A stretch of 64,000 bases of DNA from Aricia agestis. Taxonomy: Eukaryota > Arthropoda > Insecta > Lepidoptera > Lycaenidae. Position 1 is the stretch's first letter. Each line of letters starts with the position of its first letter. The stretch is from NCBI RefSeq assembly GCF_905147365.1, contig NC_056418.1, positions 8,617,262-8,681,261 on the forward strand. The letters run 5' to 3'. The notes under the pieces were generated by a model. It had not been told where the DNA came from. It saw only the letters and a list, made by a program, of their open reading frames with translations, and did not search any database. This document shows positions 63,427 to 64,000 of this stretch, piece after piece. The position numbers and the translations under genes were made by a program.

Positions 63427-64000
63427 ATGAAAGTGCAAAACGTACGAGTGAATTATTTTCAGGAAATATGCGAAACTTACAAACTGTTAAATTATTTTTT
63501 GAGAATATTTTCGCTTAATTGCACTCTCACAACAGGAGGCGTTCCATTTTTGCACGCTATAAGAATGGCTATACTACTCGTTATCATCGGGAGTTACAAT
63601 TTATTTACTCTCATTTACAAATCTCTCTACGTTGTAAATGTTGAAATCCATATTGCTCGTTCTATTCAATATATGGATGCTGTGCAAAGTGTATACGACC
63701 TATTCCAATATTCTGTGGACATGTGGTACGTTTACAAGTATGGCGCCGATATCTACCGGGAATACATCAACCGGTACTGCTACATGGACGGTCTGTTGGG
63801 CATGAAGTACTACTCAGATATTAAGAGCTCGTCAGCGAAGTTTCTGGGTTTCATTGTTACCCTATGGTTTATCACGAGCCTCTACGATTATCTGGTATGG
63901 GCCTTTAGCTTCGGACCTATCATACCAATTTTGTACTCAGGAGCATACATTCACATGCTAATTAAATCGTTGACAAGTATATTTTTATCATTGAACATCA
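63427..64000 (+). CDS. Multi-pass membrane protein, chemoreceptor-like (gustatory receptor type), 3'-partial
   Basis: From ATG 63427 the frame stays open to the window end, 191 codons. It begins MKVQNVRVNYFQEICETYK, a short cytosolic N-terminus. Hydrophobic helices follow, including IRMAILLVIIGSYNLFTLIY, FLGFIVTLWFITSLY and FSFGPIIPILYSG, with aromatic-rich loops between them. Length, spacing and the pattern resemble insect gustatory receptors (7tm_7), which have an intracellular N-terminus. Sequence similarity in this family is low and the conserved C-terminal TYhhhhhQF motif lies outside the window, so the family call is an inference. A splice-acceptor-like TTTTCAG at 63456-63462 would also allow an upstream exon, but the in-frame ATG just before it makes this unnecessary. 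Confidence 0.5.
   Translation, partial: MKVQNVRVNYFQEICETYKLLNYFLRIFSLNCTLTTGGVPFLHAIRMAILLVIIGSYNLFTLIYKSLYVVNVEIHIARSIQYMDAVQSVYDLFQYSVDMWYVYKYGADIYREYINRYCYMDGLLGMKYYSDIKSSSAKFLGFIVTLWFITSLYDYLVWAFSFGPIIPILYSGAYIHMLIKSLTSIFLSLNI

Overview
The window reads as nuclear DNA of a moth or butterfly (Lepidoptera). The evidence is short exons with GT-AG introns, insect-type single-copy genes, and dense repeats of kinds typical of lepidopteran genomes: many short palindromic MITEs, SINE/LINE tails, R1-clade and BEL/Pao retroelements, and a mariner. No species is claimed.

Host genes, left to right. (1) TMEM120 (TACAN family) on the + strand, 158-21103: eight visible exons, with the 5' exon(s) outside the window. 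(2) A six-finger C2H2 zinc-finger protein on the - strand, 27994-21598: seven exons, about 1319 aa, with a very large disordered last exon that repeats a short L-x-x-L-G-type motif about seven times. It lies tail to tail with TMEM120. (3) A two-exon O6-alkylguanine-DNA alkyltransferase (MGMT type), + strand, 31259-32016. (4) A full ABCB/P-glycoprotein transporter on the - strand, 53187-32503: 23 coding exons, about 1257 aa, both nucleotide-binding domains intact. It is convergent with MGMT. (5) At the right edge, the 5' part of a multi-membrane-pass, chemoreceptor-like gene, + strand, 63427 to beyond 64000.

Mobile DNA fills the introns and intergenic spaces, often nested. TMEM120 intron 3841-12744 holds a palindrome of about 4.8 kb with two later insertions, each with its empty site preserved in the opposite arm. 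ABCB intron 37646-45558 holds a BEL/Pao element with LTRs that look identical, a 5-bp target duplication and one long gag-pol frame that stops before the integrase core. ABCB intron 50433-50928 and intron 51208-52383 hold MITEs, the second with a LINE tail inserted at its palindromic centre. Upstream of ABCB a mariner with an intact transposase (D,D34D) is interrupted by a 2.5-kb foldback element that carries its own Cys/His-rich reading frame. Further right, a MITE is interrupted by an R1-clade LINE end with an 11-bp target duplication, and a decayed CR1/L2-like reverse transcriptase precedes the chemoreceptor.

The host genes show no sign of acting in one pathway. The main interest is the repeat architecture, the motif-repeat zinc-finger protein, the integrase-less but apparently young BEL element inside ABCB, and the unidentified Cys/His protein in the foldback element.
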